This document shows, one piece after another, positions 1-8,741 of a DNA stretch of 64,000 nt (its first letter is position 1; every line of letters starts with the position of its first letter). Under the pieces are notes generated by a model that searched no databases, was not told the DNA's origin, and worked only from the letters and a program-made list of their open reading frames with translations. This DNA is from Nocardioides sp. cx-173. Lineage in GTDB: Bacteria > Actinomycetota > Actinomycetes > Propionibacteriales > Nocardioidaceae. The position numbers and the translations under genes are program-made. The stretch spans positions 930,001-994,000 of the forward strand of contig NZ_CP088262.1 in assembly GCF_021117365.1 (NCBI RefSeq), in the 5' to 3' direction.

Positions 1-823
1 CGGCCAGCCGGGCGCGCGGGGCGACGCCGCTGTAGCGCTCCAGGCGCAGGTCGTGGACGCGGACGTCGACGCCCGCGTTGCCGGCCGCGACCGCGGCCAT
101 CTGGGTGCCGTGGCCGTCGTCGTCGCGCGCCGAGAGATGGGAGGCGTCGCGGACCCGGCCGGCGCCGAACCCGTCGACGTACCAGCGTGCGGAGACCAGC
201 TTGCCGTTGCACACCGGGGCCGCCTCGCCGGACTCGCAGGCCCAGTCCTGGCCCACCCCCCGTCCCAGCTGCGGCACCCGCGCGAAGAGCGGGCCCTCGG
301 GGGCGATGCCGCTGTCGACCAGGCCGATGACCGCCCCCGCCCCGCCCGTCGTACGGCGTGAGGCTGCGGGCCAGGCCGCCGCCGGCCCGGCCGGTCGGGG
401 AGCGGACGCCGTCAGCCGGCGTACGGCGTTGCGCTCGATGAGGGCGACCCCGGGGTCGCCAGCGAGCGCGCCGGCCTGGGCCGCGGTCAGCGCGACCGCG
501 ACGCCGTTGAGGGCGGTGGTCCAGCGATACACCGGCTCGGCCGCGCCCACCTGCCGCAGGAGCCGGTCCTGGCGGGCGCGCATCGTGGCGGGGGTGAGCC
601 GGTCGGCATCCGGGTCGCCCGCGGTGCCCGGCCCCACCAGGGTCACCAGGTACAGCGCGGTGGCGGGCTCCGCGCTCTCCGGGGCGGCACGACCGGGGGC
701 CGAGAGGCCGGCGAGCGCGGTGGCGGCGAGCGCGAAGGACGGCCAGACGCGACGCGCGTCGGCCGTGGCGTCGTCCTGCTCGGCGCACGGTGCCCCCTGT
801 TCCAGCTCGGTGATGTCGTCCAT
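1..823 (-). CDS. S8 (subtilisin-like) serine peptidase, C-terminus cut by window edge
   Basis: Subtilase fragment of about 274 residues running off the left edge. An acidic N-terminus is followed by a hydrophobic stretch (residues 27-41) that could be a secretion signal. Residues 57-135 resemble an inhibitor-I9 propeptide. The catalytic Asp is D170 in VIGLVDSGI and the catalytic His is H238 in DDDGHGTQMA, followed by SGVAPRARLA, typical of S8 peptidases. The Ser of the triad lies outside the window. The start is the ATG at 823; it is divergent from the HAD gene. Likely exported and processed. A mycosin-type role is not supported because no type VII secretion genes are visible nearby. Confidence 0.82.
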   Translation of the reverse strand, partial: MDDITELEQGAPCAEQDDATADARRVWPSFALAATALAGLSAPGRAAPESAEPATALYLVTLVGPGTAGDPDADRLTPATMRARQDRLLRQVGAAEPVYRWTTALNGVAVALTAAQAGALAGDPGVALIERNAVRRLTASAPRPAGPAAAWPAASRRTTGGAGAVIGLVDSGIAPEGPLFARVPQLGRGVGQDWACESGEAAPVCNGKLVSARWYVDGFGAGRVRDASHLSARDDDGHGTQMAAVAAGNAGVDVRVHDLRLERYSGVAPRARLA

Positions 824-866
824 TCTGTCTCGCCCACCTCGGCAGTGACACCCTTTCCCACACCCC

Positions 867-872
867 TACGCT
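867..872 (+). promoter_or_regulatory. -10-like hexamer for leaderless HAD gene
   Basis: TACGCT ends exactly 6 nt before the GTG at 879, so transcription would begin at or next to the start codon. No ribosome binding site is visible. One of several identical arrangements in this window. Confidence 0.45.
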
Positions 873-878
873 GAGGGC

Positions 879-1493
879 GTGCCTGCGTCCCCCCTCGTGG
901 TCGGCTTCGACCTCGACATGACCCTCATCGACACGGTGCCCGGGTTCGGGGCCGTGCTCGAGGTCCTGGGCGCGGAGCTGGGCGTGGCGTTCCCGGTCGC
1001 GGAGATGTCGGCCCGCCTCGGGCCGCCGCTCGAGACTTTGCTCTCCGGGCACCTCGACGAGGAGGCGGTCGGGCCGGCGGGCGACCGCTTCCGCGAGCTG
1101 TACCCGGCCCACGCCATCGCGTCGGTGCCCGTCCTCAAGGGCGCCCACGAGGCCCTGGCCGCCGTACGCCGCCACGGCGGCCGGACGGTCGTGGTGACCG
1201 GCAAGTTCCCGGCCAACGCCCGCCTCCACCTCGACCACCTCGGCCTGGACGTGGACGTGCTGGAGGGATGGGTCTGGGGGGTCGGCAAGGCCGACGCCCT
1301 GCGCCGCGAGGGTGCGTCGGTCTACGTCGGGGACCACGTCCACGACGTCGAGGGCGCGCTCGCCGCGGGGGCGCTCAGCGTGTCCGTGCTGACCGGCGGC
1401 TGCACCCGCGAGGAGCTCCTGGCCGCAGGCACCCACGTGGTGCTCGACGACCTGCGAGATTTCCCGTCGTGGCTCGACGCCCACATGGCCTAG
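879..1493 (+). CDS. HAD-superfamily hydrolase (phosphatase-like)
   Basis: A 204-residue haloacid-dehalogenase-fold protein. The nucleophile motif is GFDLDMT with D11 and D13. Motif II/III lies in VVVTGKFPANA near residue 107, and the metal-binding acidic motif is GDHVHD near residue 151. An alpha-helical cap sits between motifs I and II. The family mostly hydrolyses phosphomonoesters such as phosphoglycolate; the substrate cannot be told from sequence. GTG start, with a -10-like hexamer 6 nt upstream and no Shine-Dalgarno, suggesting a leaderless mRNA. Confidence 0.85.
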   Translation: MPASPLVVGFDLDMTLIDTVPGFGAVLEVLGAELGVAFPVAEMSARLGPPLETLLSGHLDEEAVGPAGDRFRELYPAHAIASVPVLKGAHEALAAVRRHGGRTVVVTGKFPANARLHLDHLGLDVDVLEGWVWGVGKADALRREGASVYVGDHVHDVEGALAAGALSVSVLTGGCTREELLAAGTHVVLDDLRDFPSWLDAHMA

Positions 1494-1543
1494 TCTTCCC
1501 TGTCGTGCTCGGAAACGCCGGGCGGTGCTCGAGAGGTGGAGCC

Positions 1544-1939
1544 GTGCCTACAGGCAAGGTGAAGTGGTTCGACGCCGGCAAGGGCTTCGGATTCCTGTCC
1601 CAGGAGGACGGACCGGACGTGTACGTCCACTCCGACGCCCTCCCGGAGGGGACGACCAGCCTCAAGCCCGGCACCCGGGTGGAGTTCGGCATCGCCCAGG
1701 GCCGTCGCGGCGAGCAGGCCCTCCAGGTGCGGGTGCTCGACGCCCCCACCTCGGTCTCCCGCAACCAGCAGCACGCCAAGCGCCGTCCTCCCGAGGACAT
1801 GGTGACGATCGTCGAGGATCTGATCCGCCTGCTCGACGACCTCGGCGAGGGCTACCGCCACGGCCGTCACCCCGACGCCCGCACCGCCAAGCCCACCGCC
1901 AAGCTGCTGCGCGCGCTCGCCGCCGAGCTCGAGCTCTGA
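1544..1939 (+). CDS. Cold-shock-domain protein with C-terminal extension
   Basis: 131 residues, longer than the usual ~67-residue CspA type. The cold-shock OB fold fills residues 1-68 with RNP1 KGFGFL (13-18) and RNP2 VYVHS (26-30), so single-stranded RNA/DNA binding is expected. Residues 75-131 are a charged, probably helical extension seen in actinobacterial cold-shock proteins, of unknown role. The GTG at 1544 is preceded by a GAGAGGTGGAG ribosome binding site. Convergent with the MFS gene, whose stop is 7 bp away. Confidence 0.9.
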   Translation: MPTGKVKWFDAGKGFGFLSQEDGPDVYVHSDALPEGTTSLKPGTRVEFGIAQGRRGEQALQVRVLDAPTSVSRNQQHAKRRPPEDMVTIVEDLIRLLDDLGEGYRHGRHPDARTAKPTAKLLRALAAELEL

Positions 1940-1946
1940 GGACCCC

Positions 1947-3347
1947 TCAGACCGGCGCAGTCTGCGCCGCGGCGCGTCGGCTCCGCGGCCGGCTCGCGAG
2001 CACGAAGAAGGCCCACGCGGCGAGCACGACCGCGGCGACGCCCAGCCCCAGGCGCGGGTAGAGCGGCAGCGCGATGCCCACGAAGCCGCCGATCACCCAG
2101 GCGAGCTGCAGCGTGGTGTCGCTGCGGGCGAACGCACTGGCCTGCACCTGCGGGCGCACGCCGGACTGGATTGTCGCGTCCAGGGACACCTTGGCCAGCG
2201 ACTGCGCGAGGCCGGCGGTGAGGCCGATCAGGGCGAGCATCAGGATCCCGTAGAAGAGCCCCGCCAGCGCGATCACGATCGCGTCGGCCAGCAGCGCCAC
2301 CACGACGGTGATCGCGGGGTTGATCTTCTTCAGCAGCGAGGCGCACACGATGCCGAGGGTGTTGCCCAGCCCGGCGCCACCCACCACGACGGCGAGCAGC
2401 AGCTCGGGGGCGTAGTCGCCGATCGGGTTGTCGCGGAACAGGAACGCCATGAACATCGTGAGGAACCCCGACAGCCACCGGGGGCCGCAGTTGGCGCGCA
2501 GGGCGAAGGACACCTCGGGCGGGATCCGGGTGCCCCGGCGCCCGGCGCTGTCGCCCCGCCGCAGGGTCATCTCCTGCTCGCCGGCGCTGGAGTCGACCTT
2601 GGCCGGTAGCCGGATGGCGGCGATGGTGCCCAGCACGAACACCAGGAACGCGAAGCGCAGCGACCACTCGGCGCCGAAGGTCGCGGCCAGTCCCGCGAAC
2701 GGGGCCGCCACCCCCGCGCCCACCACGCCCGCGAGCGAGACCCGGCCGTTGGCCTTGACGAGGGTGACCTCGTCGGGCAGCAGCCGGGGTACGGCGGCCG
2801 CACGCGTCACGCCGTACGCCTTGGAGGAGACCAGCACCCCCAGCGTGGCGGGGAACAGCCAGATGGAGTCGTTGGCGACGGCGTCGGCCAGCACCCAGCA
2901 CAGGAAGCCGCGCAGCGCGAAGGTGCCGCCCATGGCCCACCGGCGACCGTGGCTGAAGCGGTCCAGGAACGGGCCGATCAGCGGGGCCACGATGGCGAAC
3001 GGCAGCATCGTCAGTCCCAGGAACAGCGCCACCTGCCCGCGCGCGTCGCTGGTCGCGCCGGCGAAGAACAGGGTCCCCGCCAGCGAGATCACCACGGCGG
3101 CGTCGGCCGCGGCGTTGCACGCGTGCAGCTCGATCAGCCGCGAGAGGCCGGACTTGTCGGCCCCCTGGGCGTCGGCGGCGCGGCGTGCCTGGCGCACCGT
3201 GAAGGAGCCGGCACGGCCGGTGACCCGGGCGGCCACCCGCACACCGCGGCCCGTGACCCGCGCGCTCGCTCCGAGGCCGCGGCCGACCGCCCGCGCCCGG
3301 CCGCCGGCACCCGGCGTCGGAGGGGGCTCCGGGGGCGGCGTCGTCAT
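1947..3347 (-). CDS. MFS-type multi-pass transporter
   Basis: 466 residues. A proline/glycine/arginine-rich cytoplasmic N-terminus (1-70) precedes about 12 hydrophobic helices, with a charged central loop (PPEVSFALRANCG region) between the two halves. GPFLDRFSHGRRW between early helices resembles the MFS motif A loop (D-R-x-G-R-R). The family exports or imports small solutes by proton coupling; the substrate is unknown. The ATG at 3347 is preferred over longer in-frame starts because those would overlap DUF3027 on the other strand, and a -10-like CAGGAT sits 6 nt upstream. Confidence 0.8.
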   Translation of the reverse strand: MTTPPPEPPPTPGAGGRARAVGRGLGASARVTGRGVRVAARVTGRAGSFTVRQARRAADAQGADKSGLSRLIELHACNAAADAAVVISLAGTLFFAGATSDARGQVALFLGLTMLPFAIVAPLIGPFLDRFSHGRRWAMGGTFALRGFLCWVLADAVANDSIWLFPATLGVLVSSKAYGVTRAAAVPRLLPDEVTLVKANGRVSLAGVVGAGVAAPFAGLAATFGAEWSLRFAFLVFVLGTIAAIRLPAKVDSSAGEQEMTLRRGDSAGRRGTRIPPEVSFALRANCGPRWLSGFLTMFMAFLFRDNPIGDYAPELLLAVVVGGAGLGNTLGIVCASLLKKINPAITVVVALLADAIVIALAGLFYGILMLALIGLTAGLAQSLAKVSLDATIQSGVRPQVQASAFARSDTTLQLAWVIGGFVGIALPLYPRLGLGVAAVVLAAWAFFVLASRPRSRRAAAQTAPV

Positions 3348-3353
3348 GGGCCC

Positions 3354-3359
3354 ATCCTG
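3354..3359 (-). promoter_or_regulatory. -10-like hexamer for MFS gene
   Basis: CAGGAT on the minus strand ends 6 nt before the ATG at 3347, the same spacing as other putative leaderless promoters here. A weaker match than the TAnnnT copies. Confidence 0.3.
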
Positions 3360-3425
3360 CCCGTTCACGCCCGCGGGTGTGGTGGACACCCCGGCCCGAC
3401 CTGACAGCCGAGGTGGGAATGAGTC

Positions 3426-4214
3426 ATGCTGTCGCTCGTGGCGATCATCGTGCGCAGCAAACCGGACCCCGTGAGCGCGGCGGCCGTCGACGAGGCCCGC
3501 TCGGCCCTCCTCGAGGACGTGCCCGCCTCCGACGTGGGGGAGCACCTCGGCTCCCAGGCGGAGGGCGAGCGCGTCGTCACGCACCTCTTCGCGTGCAACC
3601 GCAAGGGCTACGTCGGCTGGCGCTGGTCGGTGACCGTCGCCAGGGCGTCGCGTCAGAAGACCGTCACCATCGACGAGATCGTGCTGATCCCCGGCGACGA
3701 CGCCATCGTCGCGCCCGAGTGGGTGCCCTACCGCGAGCGGCTGCAGCCCGGTGACCTCTCGCCGGGCGACCTGCTGCCGGTCACCGACGAGGACCCGCGG
3801 CTGGTGCCGACGTACTCGTTCGGCGACGACCCGCTGGACGCCGACGACAAGGCCCAGATCCGCATGGTCGCCAAGGACCTCGGGCTCGGCCGGGTGCGCA
3901 CGCTCTCGCCCGAGGGTCGCGACCTCGCGGCGCAGCGGTGGTACGACGGCGACGCCGGCCCGGGCTCGCCGATCGCCCAGGCAGCGCCCGACCACTGTCA
4001 CAGCTGCGGATTCCTCGTGCGCCTCGCGGGCCCGCTGTCGGAGACCTTCGGGGTCTGCGCCAACGGTGACGCCAACGACGACGGCCGCGTGGTCTCCTTC
4101 GACCACGGCTGCGGCGCCCACTCCGAGGTGCGCCTGGCCAAGAAGCACGAGCGCGAGCCGATGCCCGAGCACGTCTTCGACACGCTCACCACCGACGACT
4201 ACGAGCTCATCTGA
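3426..4214 (+). CDS. DUF3027 family protein
   Basis: 262 residues matching the actinobacterial DUF3027 family: a Trp-rich middle (KGYVGWRWSVTV), VAPEWVPYRERLQPGDL, and a C-terminal zinc-finger-like part with CHSCGF, FGVCAN and DHGCGAHSEV (Cys/His spaced as a possible metal site). Function is unknown; cytosolic. It ends at a perfect bidirectional terminator shared with dps. A start further in, at the GTG of the ninth codon, is possible. Confidence 0.82.
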   Translation: MLSLVAIIVRSKPDPVSAAAVDEARSALLEDVPASDVGEHLGSQAEGERVVTHLFACNRKGYVGWRWSVTVARASRQKTVTIDEIVLIPGDDAIVAPEWVPYRERLQPGDLSPGDLLPVTDEDPRLVPTYSFGDDPLDADDKAQIRMVAKDLGLGRVRTLSPEGRDLAAQRWYDGDAGPGSPIAQAAPDHCHSCGFLVRLAGPLSETFGVCANGDANDDGRVVSFDHGCGAHSEVRLAKKHEREPMPEHVFDTLTTDDYELI

Positions 4215-4226
4215 GCGCGGCACGAA

Positions 4227-4264
4227 AGCAGGGGCCCGACCGGTGATCCGGTCGGGCCCCTGCT
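4227..4264. terminator. Bidirectional hairpin terminator between DUF3027 and dps
   Basis: Perfect inverted repeat with 17-bp arms (AGCAGGGGCCCGACCGG and its complement) around a TGAT loop. It lies between convergent genes and has no clear T-tract on either side. Confidence 0.8.
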
Positions 4265-4280
4265 GCGAGTGAGGGGAGTA

Positions 4281-4832
4281 CTACTTCGCGGCTGCCGCGG
4301 CGGCGTCGGCCTCGGTGTCGGCGCCCTCGGTCGCGAGGTGGCCGCCCTTGTCCTCGAGGTGGGCACGGACGAACCAGTGGAACAGCTCCAGCTGCTCGGT
4401 CTGCCCGATGAACATGTCCTCGGTGACCGGGTCCAGCTCGCCGAGCTCCTTGATGCCCTCGCGGTAGCTGCCGATGACGCCCTGGTAGACGAGGTCGAGC
4501 GCGCCCAGGTGCTCCTGGGTGGTGGCCCGGCCGATCGAGTACTCGTCCCAGTCGCGGGCCTTGACGAGGGCGCCGGGGGTGCCGACGGGGGAGCCGCCCA
4601 GGGTGGCGATGCGCTCGGCCAGGTCGTCGGCGAAGCCACGGACGGCCTCGACCTGCGGGTCGATCATCTCGTGGACCGCGATGAAGTGCGGGCCCACGAC
4701 GTTCCAGTGCACGTGCTTGAGGGTCAGGTGCAGGTCGTTGCAGGCGTGCAGGCGGCTCTGGAGGAGAGCGACGACCCGCTTGGCATCGGTCTGGCTCATG
4801 CCGGGGACGGTGTAGTGCAGCTTCGAAGTCAT
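4281..4832 (-). CDS. dps: Dps-family ferritin-like DNA-protection protein
   Basis: 183 residues of Dps type. The ferroxidase ligands are present: H in HVHWNVVG, H and D in AVHEMID, D and E in GFADDLAERI. Dps dodecamers oxidise and store iron and protect DNA in stress. The C-terminus (about residue 165 on) is an acidic, alanine-rich tail. The ATG at 4832 lies 9 nt after a GGGTAA element that fits a general-stress sigma promoter, so the mRNA is nearly leaderless. Transcribed independently of the upstream DUF2530 gene, 56 bp away. Confidence 0.92.
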   Translation of the reverse strand: MTSKLHYTVPGMSQTDAKRVVALLQSRLHACNDLHLTLKHVHWNVVGPHFIAVHEMIDPQVEAVRGFADDLAERIATLGGSPVGTPGALVKARDWDEYSIGRATTQEHLGALDLVYQGVIGSYREGIKELGELDPVTEDMFIGQTEQLELFHWFVRAHLEDKGGHLATEGADTEADAAAAAAK

Positions 4833-4841
4833 ACTCGCCGG

Positions 4842-4867
4842 TTACCCGCCAGATACGGCGTCAAACC
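4842..4867 (-). promoter_or_regulatory. SigB/SigF-like stress promoter of dps
   Basis: On the minus strand GGTTT, a 15-nt spacer and GGGTAA stand 9 nt before the dps ATG. This matches the actinobacterial SigB/SigF consensus (GGTTT, N14-17, GGGTA). The position is right for stress control of a Dps gene. Confidence 0.65.
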
Positions 4868-4888
4868 ATGGGCGTGCGACTCACACCG

Positions 4889-5188
4889 TCAGGGCGTGGG
4901 CGCGTCGTCCGGTCGGCCGGCCGGCTCGTCGAGCACCTCGCGCTCGGTGCGGATCGCGCGCCGGCGCTTGCAGTACTCGAGCCCGAAGAGGCCCAGCGCC
5001 ACCCCGCACAGGCACATCCACAGCCACCAGGTGCGGTCGTCCTCGGCCAGCCGGCCGTAGAACGGGAGCAGGGCCACGAAGGCCAGGAGGAACAGCGCCG
5101 TGCCTACCTGGACGGTGCGGACGCCGTCGACGTCGAGCGGCTCCACGTCGGCCAGGAGGTAGGTGCGGCGCCTGAACTCGTGTGCCAT
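4889..5188 (-). CDS. DUF2530 small membrane protein
   Basis: 99 residues. DVEPLDVDGVRTVQVGT is typical of the DUF2530 family, followed by two hydrophobic helices (FLLAFVALLPFYG and WLWMCLCGVALGLFGL) separated by a short polar turn, and a basic then acidic C-terminus. Function unknown; inner membrane. The ATG at 5188 is chosen because the family motif follows closely; a longer in-frame start at 5296 would overlap the divergent permease gene. Confidence 0.78.
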   Translation of the reverse strand: MAHEFRRRTYLLADVEPLDVDGVRTVQVGTALFLLAFVALLPFYGRLAEDDRTWWLWMCLCGVALGLFGLEYCKRRRAIRTEREVLDEPAGRPDDAPTP

Positions 5189-5271
5189 GGGTTGGTCGTC
5201 GCGCAGCTCCACGGTCTCACGGTAGTCGATCGGGTGACGGCCCTCGCGGATGTCTGGAATGCTCAGCCGCT

Positions 5272-6729
5272 GTGACGACCAGCACTCATGCCCCACGCGG
5301 CGCGATCGACGGCTACTTCAAGATCAGCGAGCGCGGCTCGACCGTGGCCCGGGAGGTGCGCGGCGGCGTCGTCACCTTCTTCACGATGGCCTACATCGTG
5401 GTCCTCAACCCGCTCATCCTCGGCTACGCGAAGGACATCGACGGCAACTACCTGGGTGGCGGCAGCGAGCCGAACCTGGCGGTGATCGCGGCCGGTACGG
5501 CGCTCGTGGCGGGCGTGCTCACGATCCTGATGGGCGCGGTCGCCAACTTCCCCCTCGCGATCGCGACCGGGCTGGGGCTCAACGCCTTCCTGGCCGTGGC
5601 CGTCGCCTCGCAGATGACGTGGGCCGACGCCATGGGCCTGGTCGTCCTGGAGGGGCTGCTGATCCTGGTGCTGGTCCTGACCGGCTTCCGCAAGGCGGTC
5701 TTCCACGCCGTGCCGGCGCAGCTCAAGGTCGCGATCTCGGTGGGCATCGGGCTCTTCATCGCGCTGATCGGCTTCGTCGACGCCGGCTTCGTACGCCGGA
5801 TCCCCGACGCCGCGAACACGACGGTCCCGGTGCAGCTCGGCCAGACCGGCCAGCTGGCCGGGTGGCCGGTGCTCGTGTTCGTCCTCGGACTGCTGCTCCT
5901 GATCGGGCTGTGGGTGCGTCAGGTCCGTGGGGCCATCCTGATCTCGATCGTGGTCATGACGGTGGTGGCCATCGTCGTGGAGACGATCGGCGACCTGGGC
6001 GCGGCCGACAAGAGCCCGACGGGCTGGGCGCTGACCGTGCCGTCGTGGCCGGGGGACGTCTTCGACCTGCCCGACCTCGCGACGCTCGGCGAGTTCTCGC
6101 TGCTCGGCTCCTTCGAGTCCGTGGGGATCGTCTCGGCCATCCTGCTGATCTTCACGCTGATGCTCGCGGACTTCTTCGACACCATGGGCACGATGACCGC
6201 CATCGGCGCTGAGGCGGGCCTGAACGACGAGGACGGCACCCCGCCGCACGCGCAGCGCATCCTCATCGTGGACTCCCTGGCCGCAGTGGCCGGCGGCGCG
6301 GCCGGCGTCTCGTCCAACACGTCGTACATCGAGTCCGCCTCGGGCGTGGGCGAGGGCGCCCGCACCGGGCTCGCGTCGGTCGTGACCGGCGTGCTGTTCC
6401 TGCTCACCGTCTTCTTCGCCCCGCTGGTCGCGATCATCCCCTCGGAGGCCGCGGTCCCCGCGCTGGTGCTCGTGGGCTTCCTGATGATGCAGCAGGTCCT
6501 CGGCATCCAGTGGGCCGACGTCGAGATCGCCATCCCGGCCTTCCTCACGATCGTGCTGATGCCGTTCACCTACTCGATCTCGGCGGGCATCGGCGCCGGC
6601 TTCGTCTCCTTCGTGCTGATCAAGCTCGTCGTCGGCAAGGCCCGCCAGGTCCACCCACTGCTGTACGGCGTCGCGGCGCTGTTCGTCGTCTACTTCGCGA
6701 TCCAGCCCCTCACCGCCTGGCTCACCTGA
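5272..6729 (+). CDS. AzgA-type purine (adenine/guanine/hypoxanthine) permease
   Basis: 485 residues, nucleobase-cation symporter-2 superfamily, AzgA/PbuG branch. N-terminal IDGYFKISERGSTVAREVRGG and TFFTMAYIVVLNP are hallmarks, as are ATGLGLNAF, ADFFDTMGT and SSNTSYIES. About 12-14 membrane segments. The family imports purine bases with protons; which base is not resolvable. GTG start at 5272, divergent from DUF2530. The first copy of the palindromic repeat follows its stop. Confidence 0.9.
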   Translation: MTTSTHAPRGAIDGYFKISERGSTVAREVRGGVVTFFTMAYIVVLNPLILGYAKDIDGNYLGGGSEPNLAVIAAGTALVAGVLTILMGAVANFPLAIATGLGLNAFLAVAVASQMTWADAMGLVVLEGLLILVLVLTGFRKAVFHAVPAQLKVAISVGIGLFIALIGFVDAGFVRRIPDAANTTVPVQLGQTGQLAGWPVLVFVLGLLLLIGLWVRQVRGAILISIVVMTVVAIVVETIGDLGAADKSPTGWALTVPSWPGDVFDLPDLATLGEFSLLGSFESVGIVSAILLIFTLMLADFFDTMGTMTAIGAEAGLNDEDGTPPHAQRILIVDSLAAVAGGAAGVSSNTSYIESASGVGEGARTGLASVVTGVLFLLTVFFAPLVAIIPSEAAVPALVLVGFLMMQQVLGIQWADVEIAIPAFLTIVLMPFTYSISAGIGAGFVSFVLIKLVVGKARQVHPLLYGVAALFVVYFAIQPLTAWLT

Positions 6730-6742
6730 TCGTCCAGCTCAC

Positions 6743-6777
6743 CGCTGACCCGTCAGAAACTTTCTGACGGGTCAGCG
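6743..6777. repeat. Palindromic intergenic repeat, copy 1 (35 bp)
   Basis: Perfect 17-bp arms (CGCTGACCCGTCAGAAA and complement) around one C. It stands 13 bp after the permease stop and 105 bp before the MarR gene. No extra half-site is seen beside this copy, and there is no T-tract. Confidence 0.9.
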
Positions 6778-6816
6778 TGATCGAGGCCTCACCGCGCTCG
6801 GGGCGAGCCCGGAATA

Positions 6817-6844
6817 GTTAGCATGGGTAATGACTTATGCTAAC
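6817..6844. promoter_or_regulatory. MarR operator overlapping promoter and start
   Basis: Perfect inverted repeat GTTAGCAT - 12 bp - ATGCTAAC. Its right arm overlaps a -10-like TATGCT (6836-6841), which ends 6 nt before the ATG at 6848. A bound dimer here would block transcription, so autorepression is likely. Confidence 0.72.
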
Positions 6845-6847
6845 GAT

Positions 6848-7294
6848 ATGCCTACCGTTGAGAAGGCCGCGCGCACCGACGCCGGACTCGCCTCCGAGCT
6901 CCGGCTGTCGGTCATGCGCCTGCGCCGGCGACTCGCCACCGAGCGCCACCCCGACAACGAGCTGAGCATGAACACCATGGCCGTGCTCGGCGCGCTGCAC
7001 CGCCACGGCGACCTGACGGTCGGCGAGCTGGCCCGCATCGAGATGGTGCAGCCCCCGAGCATGACCCGCACCGTCAACTTCCTGGTCGACGGCGGCTTCG
7101 CGAGCCGGCACCCCCACGAGACCGACGGCCGCCAGGTGCTCGTGGCCCTGACCGAACGCGGTCGCGAGACGCTCCTGGCCGACCGGGCCCGCCGCGACGA
7201 GTGGCTGGCGACCCGGCTCGGCACCCTGACCTCCGACGAACGCGCCGTGCTCCGCAGTGCGGCCCCCATCCTCGAAAGGCTGGCATCTGGTTGA
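6848..7294 (+). CDS. MarR-family transcriptional regulator
   Basis: 148 residues from the ATG at 6848 (154 from the ATG at 6830, which lies inside the operator). Winged-helix fold: [19 protein letters not shown] is the recognition region, [19 protein letters not shown] the wing. It probably represses itself and the following exporter-like gene, whose TTG start overlaps its stop by 4 bp (TTGA). MarR regulators usually respond to small phenolic or toxic ligands; the ligand is unknown. Confidence 0.9.
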   Translation: MPTVEKAARTDAGLASELRLSVMRLRRRLATERHPDNELSMNTMAVLGALHRHGDLTVGELARIEMVQPPSMTRTVNFLVDGGFASRHPHETDGRQVLVALTERGRETLLADRARRDEWLATRLGTLTSDERAVLRSAAPILERLASG

Positions 7295-8544
7295 GCCCCA
7301 CCTTCCGCTCGCTGCGCAACCCCAACTACCGGCTGTACGCCGCCGGCAACCTGGTGTCCAACGTCGGCACCTGGATGCAGCGCGTCGCCCAGGACTGGCT
7401 GGTCCTGCTGCTGACCGCCAACAGCGCGGCCGCGATCGGCATCACCACCGGTCTGCAGTTCCTGCCCTTCCTCCTGCTCTCGCCGGTGGCGGGCCTGGTC
7501 GCCGACCGGATCCCCAAGCGCCGGCTGCTCCAGATGACCAACATCGGCATGGCCGCTCCCGCGCTCGTGCTCGGTGTGCTCGCCATCACCGGCACGGTCC
7601 AGATCTGGCACGTCTATGTGCTGGCGCTGGTGCTCGGAGTGGCCTCGGCCTTCGACGCCCCCGCGCGCCAGTCGTTCGTCTCCGAGATCGTCGACGCCGA
7701 CGACCTCACCAACGCGGTGGGCCTCAACTCCGCCGGCTTCAACTCCGCGCGTCTGCTCGGCCCCGCGCTCGCCGGCGTCTCGATCGCCCTGCTCGGCTCC
7801 GGCGTCGTCGCCACCGGCTGGGTCATCCTCCTCAACGCGTTCACCTACATCGGCCCGATCGTCGCCCTCGCCCGCCTCGACGCCAGCACGCTCCATGTCG
7901 CCGACCTCGTACGCCGCCAGCCCGGTCAGATCCGCGCCGGCGTGTCGTACGTGCGCCAGCGCCCGGACCTGATGCTGATCCTCGGCATCGTGTTCTTCGC
8001 CGGCACCTTCGGCCTGAACTTCCAGATGACCTCGGCGCTCATGGCCACGCAGGTCTTCGACAAGGGCTCCGCGGAGTTCGGGATGCTCGGGACGTTCCTC
8101 GCGGTCGGGTCACTGACCGGCTCGCTGCTGGCCGCCAGCCGGACGCGGGTCCGCCACCGCCTGGTGGTGGGCGCCGCGGTGGTGTTCGGCCTCGTCGAGA
8201 TCGTGGCCGGGCTCGCGCCGTCGTACCTCACCTTCGCGCTCCTGTGCCCGGTCCTCGGCTTCCTCGCCCTGACCATGATCACCAGCGCCAACGCCTTCAT
8301 GCAGCTCAACACCGACGCGGGAATGCGCGGGCGGGTGATGGCGCTGTACATGATGATCTTCATCGGGGGGACGCCGCTGGGCGCGCCCGTGCTCGGGTGG
8401 GTCGGAGAGGTGTTCGGGGCCCGATGGACGCTCATCGGCGGTGGCGCCATGACCGTGGCCGGTGTCTTGTTCGCGAGCGCCGTGTACCTCCGGGCCAAGG
8501 CCCAACGCGAGGGACGCCCGGCCCGGGACCTGGTCCACGCCTGA
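7291..8544 (+). CDS. MFS transporter (DHA3/EntS-like exporter)
   Basis: 417 residues, about 12 membrane helices. [24 protein letters not shown] at the N-terminus (first helix) and [12 protein letters not shown] after helix 2 are typical of the MFS_3/EntS-like exporter group. TTG start at 7291 overlaps the MarR stop; GAAAGG 11 nt upstream can serve as ribosome binding site. Coupling to MarR and the shared operator suggest an inducible drug or metabolite exporter. Substrate unknown. Confidence 0.87.
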   Translation: MSPTFRSLRNPNYRLYAAGNLVSNVGTWMQRVAQDWLVLLLTANSAAAIGITTGLQFLPFLLLSPVAGLVADRIPKRRLLQMTNIGMAAPALVLGVLAITGTVQIWHVYVLALVLGVASAFDAPARQSFVSEIVDADDLTNAVGLNSAGFNSARLLGPALAGVSIALLGSGVVATGWVILLNAFTYIGPIVALARLDASTLHVADLVRRQPGQIRAGVSYVRQRPDLMLILGIVFFAGTFGLNFQMTSALMATQVFDKGSAEFGMLGTFLAVGSLTGSLLAASRTRVRHRLVVGAAVVFGLVEIVAGLAPSYLTFALLCPVLGFLALTMITSANAFMQLNTDAGMRGRVMALYMMIFIGGTPLGAPVLGWVGEVFGARWTLIGGGAMTVAGVLFASAVYLRAKAQREGRPARDLVHA

Positions 8545-8573
8545 GACCCGGACCGCCCCGCCCCGACGGCGTT

Positions 8574-8602
8574 TTGACCGCGTTCGGGGCGCCCGGTAAT
8601 CT
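8574..8602 (+). promoter_or_regulatory. str operon promoter
   Basis: TTGACC (8574-8579), a 17-bp spacer, and TAATCT (8597-8602): a near-consensus housekeeping-sigma promoter about 140 nt before rpsL. Confidence 0.75.
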
Positions 8603-8741
8603 CGGTACTTGTGTCTGGCACGACCAGACCGTTGCGCGTGCCCAAATCCGGGCGCACTCACCACAGGCACACAGAACCATTGCAACACGCGTGCCCGGCA
8701 AGGCGCCGAGCACTGAGAGCTACATGAAAGGGAACCACCAG

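Noticed and set aside
1..823. Type VII secretion mycosin
   Set aside because: No ESX genes in the visible neighbourhood and the C-terminal membrane anchor is outside the window.
1947..4223. Extended 758-residue form of the MFS protein
   Set aside because: The extra N-terminus is antisense to DUF3027; the Pro-rich start at 3347 with a -10-like element is preferred.
6743..6777. Repeat copy 1 as a plain Rho-independent terminator
   Set aside because: No T-tract follows, and near-identical copies recur at five other sites including inside rpoA-rplQ, so a simple terminator does not explain the family, though it may end transcripts.
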